From NCBI RefSeq assembly GCF_037975245.1, contig NC_092564.1, forward strand, positions 20,315,984 through 20,379,983: 64,000 nucleotides of DNA. The letters are read 5' to 3'. Of this stretch, positions 63,401-64,000 are shown one piece after another; within the stretch, counting starts at the first letter, position 1; the number at the start of each line of letters is the position of its first letter. A program made the translations under genes and the position numbers. This DNA comes from Apostichopus japonicus (lineage: Eukaryota > Echinodermata > Holothuroidea > Aspidochirotida > Stichopodidae). Below the pieces are notes generated by a model, which saw only the letters and a list, made by a program, of their open reading frames with translations, made no database searches and had not been told where the DNA came from.

Positions 63401-63854
63401 CATTTATTTTTTCCATTTCCTCACAATGTGTATGTAATAATAAGACGGTGAAGACAATATACCATGCAAAGAAAATAATAAGTAATAAATCATATGAAAG
63501 AAAAATAATGGAAATTACGAAGAGAAAATGGTGGAAGGGCTTGGAAGGCGTAGCTTGTACAAGAAGCCCACCATTCCATTTATTCCATATTTCCTCCTTT
63601 CAAAGCTGATGTAACACCACCTGTCATCTCTGGTTGTCCAAGTGATATATTTCGTACCGTTGAGATTGGTACTACAGGTTTTACTGTTTTCTGGACTGAA
63701 CCCACTGCTACTGATGATTCTGGTACTGCTTTTCTGGTCTCCCAGTCAAATTCACCTGGAGTCTTCCTTGTTGGTACGACTACAGTGACTTATAGATATG
63801 CAGACCCAGCAGGAAATGAAGCAGTCTGTACCTTTGATGTGATTGTACAAGAAG
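54278..63854 (+). CDS. secreted LamNT - laminin EGF - HYR domain protein, 5' part
   Basis: Exons 54278-54478, 55468-56087, 56935-57116, 62324-62572 and 63606-63854 join in frame (phases 0, 2, 1, 1), giving about 500 residues, and the gene continues beyond the window. Residues 1-20 look like a signal peptide (MLNFVVILIGISECFIHGVA). Residues ~35-273 form a laminin N-terminal domain, with conserved-looking TCG, CFDC, PSFWQS and SIQDI segments and Asn-X-Ser/Thr sites. Residues 275-334 are a laminin-type EGF domain with eight cysteines (CHCNLHGEFC ... CNCGHNTEGTSCERC). Residues 335-417 and 418-500 are HYR domains (TPPVISGCPSDI ... YRYADPAGNEAVCTFDV). LamNT domains mediate laminin and netrin polymerisation or receptor binding; HYR domains occur in adhesion and matrix proteins such as hyalin. 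The mix suggests an extracellular adhesive protein. The identity of the whole protein is unknown. An in-frame Met at 54191 would add 29 hydrophilic residues before the signal peptide and is less likely. Confidence 0.87.
54479..55467 (+). other. LamNT/HYR gene intron 1 (carries a MITE)
   Basis: A 989-bp phase-0 intron, GTAAGT to CAACAG. It contains the inverted-repeat element at 54849-55119. Outside that element I see nothing recognisable. Confidence 0.8.
54849..55119. mobile_element. 271-bp MITE-like element with telomere-like internal repeat
   Basis: The left end GTGGCTATTCTTACGACC and the right end, whose reverse complement is GTGGCTATTTTTACGAC, form an inverted repeat of roughly 26 bp (with TRGTYGTAA following). 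Inside, 54956-55013 holds degenerate CCCTAA units (TAACCCTAAACATAACCC then CCCTAACCCTAACC). A clear target duplication was not found. It sits within intron 1 of the LamNT/HYR gene. Confidence 0.72.
55468..56087 (+). CDS. LamNT/HYR gene exon 2: main LamNT domain
   Basis: A 620-bp exon between acceptor TCAACAG and donor GTAAGTT (56088), opening with NSPTTCFDCTDELPS and closing with YHYSIQDIFLLA plus a split Ser codon. The CxxC near the start, the PSFWQS segment, the FEVNVTLSFWK beta strand and the final SIQDI motif align with netrin and laminin N-terminal domains (compare ..WWQS.., ..VNLTL.., ..YSISDL..). It includes potential N-glycosylation sites (NVT twice). Confidence 0.88.
56088..56934 (+). 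other. LamNT/HYR gene intron 2
   Basis: An 847-bp intron ending TTTCTGCAACAG. It is largely occupied by a MITE-like element at 56294-56659. Confidence 0.8.
56294..56659. mobile_element. 366-bp MITE-like inverted-repeat element in intron 2
   Basis: AAAGTCA at 56294-56300 is mirrored by TGACTTT at 56653-56659, followed inward by AATTCGAGCCA on the left and the related TGGCTTTAATT on the right. The interior has several copies of GCCAGTAGACTTT and ACTGGCA(AA/TT)T in both orientations. The inverted repeats are imperfect and no target duplication is certain. Confidence 0.5.
56935..57116 (+). CDS. LamNT/HYR gene exon 3: laminin-type EGF domain
   Basis: A 182-bp exon encoding the eight-cysteine laminin EGF unit: CHCNLHGEFC, CNCGHNTEGTSCERC, then a W-containing loop (ARWQPASFFPFPDGSANTC). 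The CNC.HNT.G..C..C pattern is diagnostic. Spacing matches the first EGF unit that follows LamNT in netrins and laminins. The exon ends in phase 1 (a single G before GTAACT), which joins exactly to the phase-1 HYR exon. Confidence 0.92.
59095..61012. mobile_element. AGGTCA-repeat family, multi-core copy (~12 tandem ~145-bp units)
   Basis: The left end (GATGAATATTGTAACC ... GTGTGTGAGTTTGTGATGCCCAG) and right end (TACATTACATCAGATTCATG ... GCATTCTGG) match the single-core element at 47957-48267. Between them are about twelve units of 142-150 bp containing AACACGATATCTCAAGAAGG, CCACATTGAGTACAAGAAGC and GGAGGTCAAAGGTCATTTGG. The last three or so units are degraded. AGGTCAAAGGTCA, a perfect DR1 nuclear-receptor motif, is present in most units. 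Conserved ends around a variable tandem core recall the pearl-type elements of bivalves, often regarded as non-autonomous Helitron relatives; that class assignment is inference. Confidence 0.87.
62045..62160. repeat. old dispersed repeat, copy 2
   Basis: It shares GCAAAATATAGCACC, the GCATCTAAGGA region and GGAGGGGGACACCCC with the copy at 20465-20660 in the same order. It is part of a GC-richer, TE-like patch (61735-62222) of unknown class. Confidence 0.45.
62324..62572 (+). CDS. LamNT/HYR gene exon 4: HYR domain 1
   Basis: A 249-bp phase 1-1 exon encoding exactly one HYR domain (83 residues): DVTPPVISGCPSDIF, then TVFWNEPTATDNSG and YRYADPAGNEAVCTFDV. Two cysteines and the TPP.I..CP and D..GN...C motifs are in the expected positions. 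The acceptor is CTTTCAAAG and the donor GTAATT. Symmetrical phase makes the exon freely duplicable. Confidence 0.94.
62666..62755 (+). pseudogene. decayed partial HYR exon, relic 1
   Basis: It matches the C-terminal third of the HYR exon (GGTACGACTACAGTGAC becomes GGTAGTACGACTAAAGTGAC; then ATTCAGACCCAGCAAGAAATGAATAAG). A frame shift and TAA stop are present, and GTACAAGAAGGTTATT has lost the consensus donor. There is no intact acceptor upstream. Confidence 0.85.
62812..62893 (+). pseudogene. decayed partial HYR exon, relic 2
   Basis: A more diverged trace of the same exon end: ACTGGTTTAACAACAGTGAT, then GCAGTCTGTAACTTTGATGTG and GTTCAACAAGGTTAT. It lacks an open frame. It indicates an older duplication round than relic 1. 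Confidence 0.7.
63606..63854 (+). CDS. LamNT/HYR gene exon 5: HYR domain 2
   Basis: Again 249 bp, phase 1-1, identical to exon 4 except at four positions: one silent (CGT ACT to CGT ACC) and three replacing Asn with Thr, Asn with Asp and Arg with Gln. The flanking intron sequence is copied too, showing a recent tandem duplication. Splicing from exon 4 to exon 5 keeps the frame. Confidence 0.93.
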
Positions 63855-63945
63855 GTAATTATTCAAATGCAGTAATACATGACAGTTTATATTAAATAGT
63901 ATATATAAATAGCTTACTACACACATTAAAACAGTTTTCCTTCTT

Positions 63946-64000
63946 GGTAGGACTAAAATGACTTTATATAGATATTCAGACCCAGCAAGAAATGAATAAG
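63946..64000 (+). pseudogene. decayed partial HYR exon, copy of relic 1 (cut by window edge)
   Basis: GGTAGGACTAAAATGAC followed by ATTCAGACCCAGCAAGAAATGAATAAG repeats relic 1 at the equivalent place in the duplicated segment, so the relic predates the duplication. Confidence 0.85.

Larger units (their letters stand above)
62573..63605 (+). other. LamNT/HYR gene intron 4 with HYR relics
   Basis: A 1,033-bp intron. Its first part holds two decayed HYR pieces (listed separately). The remainder, 62900-63570, is AT-rich with nothing recognised. Confidence 0.8.

Overview
The window looks like AT-rich, repeat-laden nuclear DNA of a metazoan, most probably a marine deuterostome and plausibly an echinoderm such as a sea cucumber. 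The evidence is GT-AG introns, HYR-domain exons in a secreted protein, a Cdc42 small effector gene, and AGGTCA-rich interspersed repeats of a type I associate with marine invertebrate genomes. The species call is inference. I see no prokaryotic features, no CRISPR array, no rRNA and no convincing functional tRNA gene.

Two protein-coding genes can be supported, both on the + strand. (1) A complete small gene at 22605-29630 has three coding exons and an 88-residue product. It matches the Cdc42 small effector (CDC42SE/SPEC) family, with an N-terminal Cys cluster and a CRIB motif; its last 5' UTR segment probably begins at 22414. (2) The 5' part of a large secreted or extracellular-matrix gene starts near 54278 and runs off the right edge. 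Its exons encode a signal peptide, a laminin N-terminal (LamNT) domain, one eight-cysteine laminin-type EGF domain and two near-identical HYR domains, each HYR on its own 249-bp phase-1 exon. The second HYR exon comes from a recent local duplication of about 1.28 kb, and decayed partial HYR copies lie beside it.

The rest is intergenic or intronic and is dominated by repeats. From left to right: an 88-bp higher-order minisatellite (3.5-4.2 kb); a 14/20-bp minisatellite (5.2-5.55 kb); a 40-bp tandem repeat (14.0 kb); a 5'-truncated LINE with 12-bp target duplications (17.5 kb); a 16-bp minisatellite just inside CDC42SE intron 1; a 3,845-bp element with 24-bp terminal inverted repeats and TA duplication directly downstream of CDC42SE (30.07-33.91 kb); a 54-bp repeat open in both strands (35 kb); a hAT-type MITE with 8-bp target duplications (39.9 kb); a 318-bp inverted-repeat element (40.8 kb); a tRNA-derived SINE (44.7 kb); several AGGTCA-rich repeats (48-52 kb); a seven-copy ~104-bp CGTCA-rich array 0.7 kb upstream of the LamNT/HYR gene (52.8-53.6 kb); and, inside that gene, two MITE-like elements and a long tandem array carrying nuclear-receptor-like DR1 motifs (59.1-61.0 kb).

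The most notable structural observation is that the single-core repeat at 47957-48267 and the roughly twelve-core array at 59095-61012 share both end sequences. They therefore look like one mobile family with a variable tandem core. I did not find a clearly new multi-gene system.
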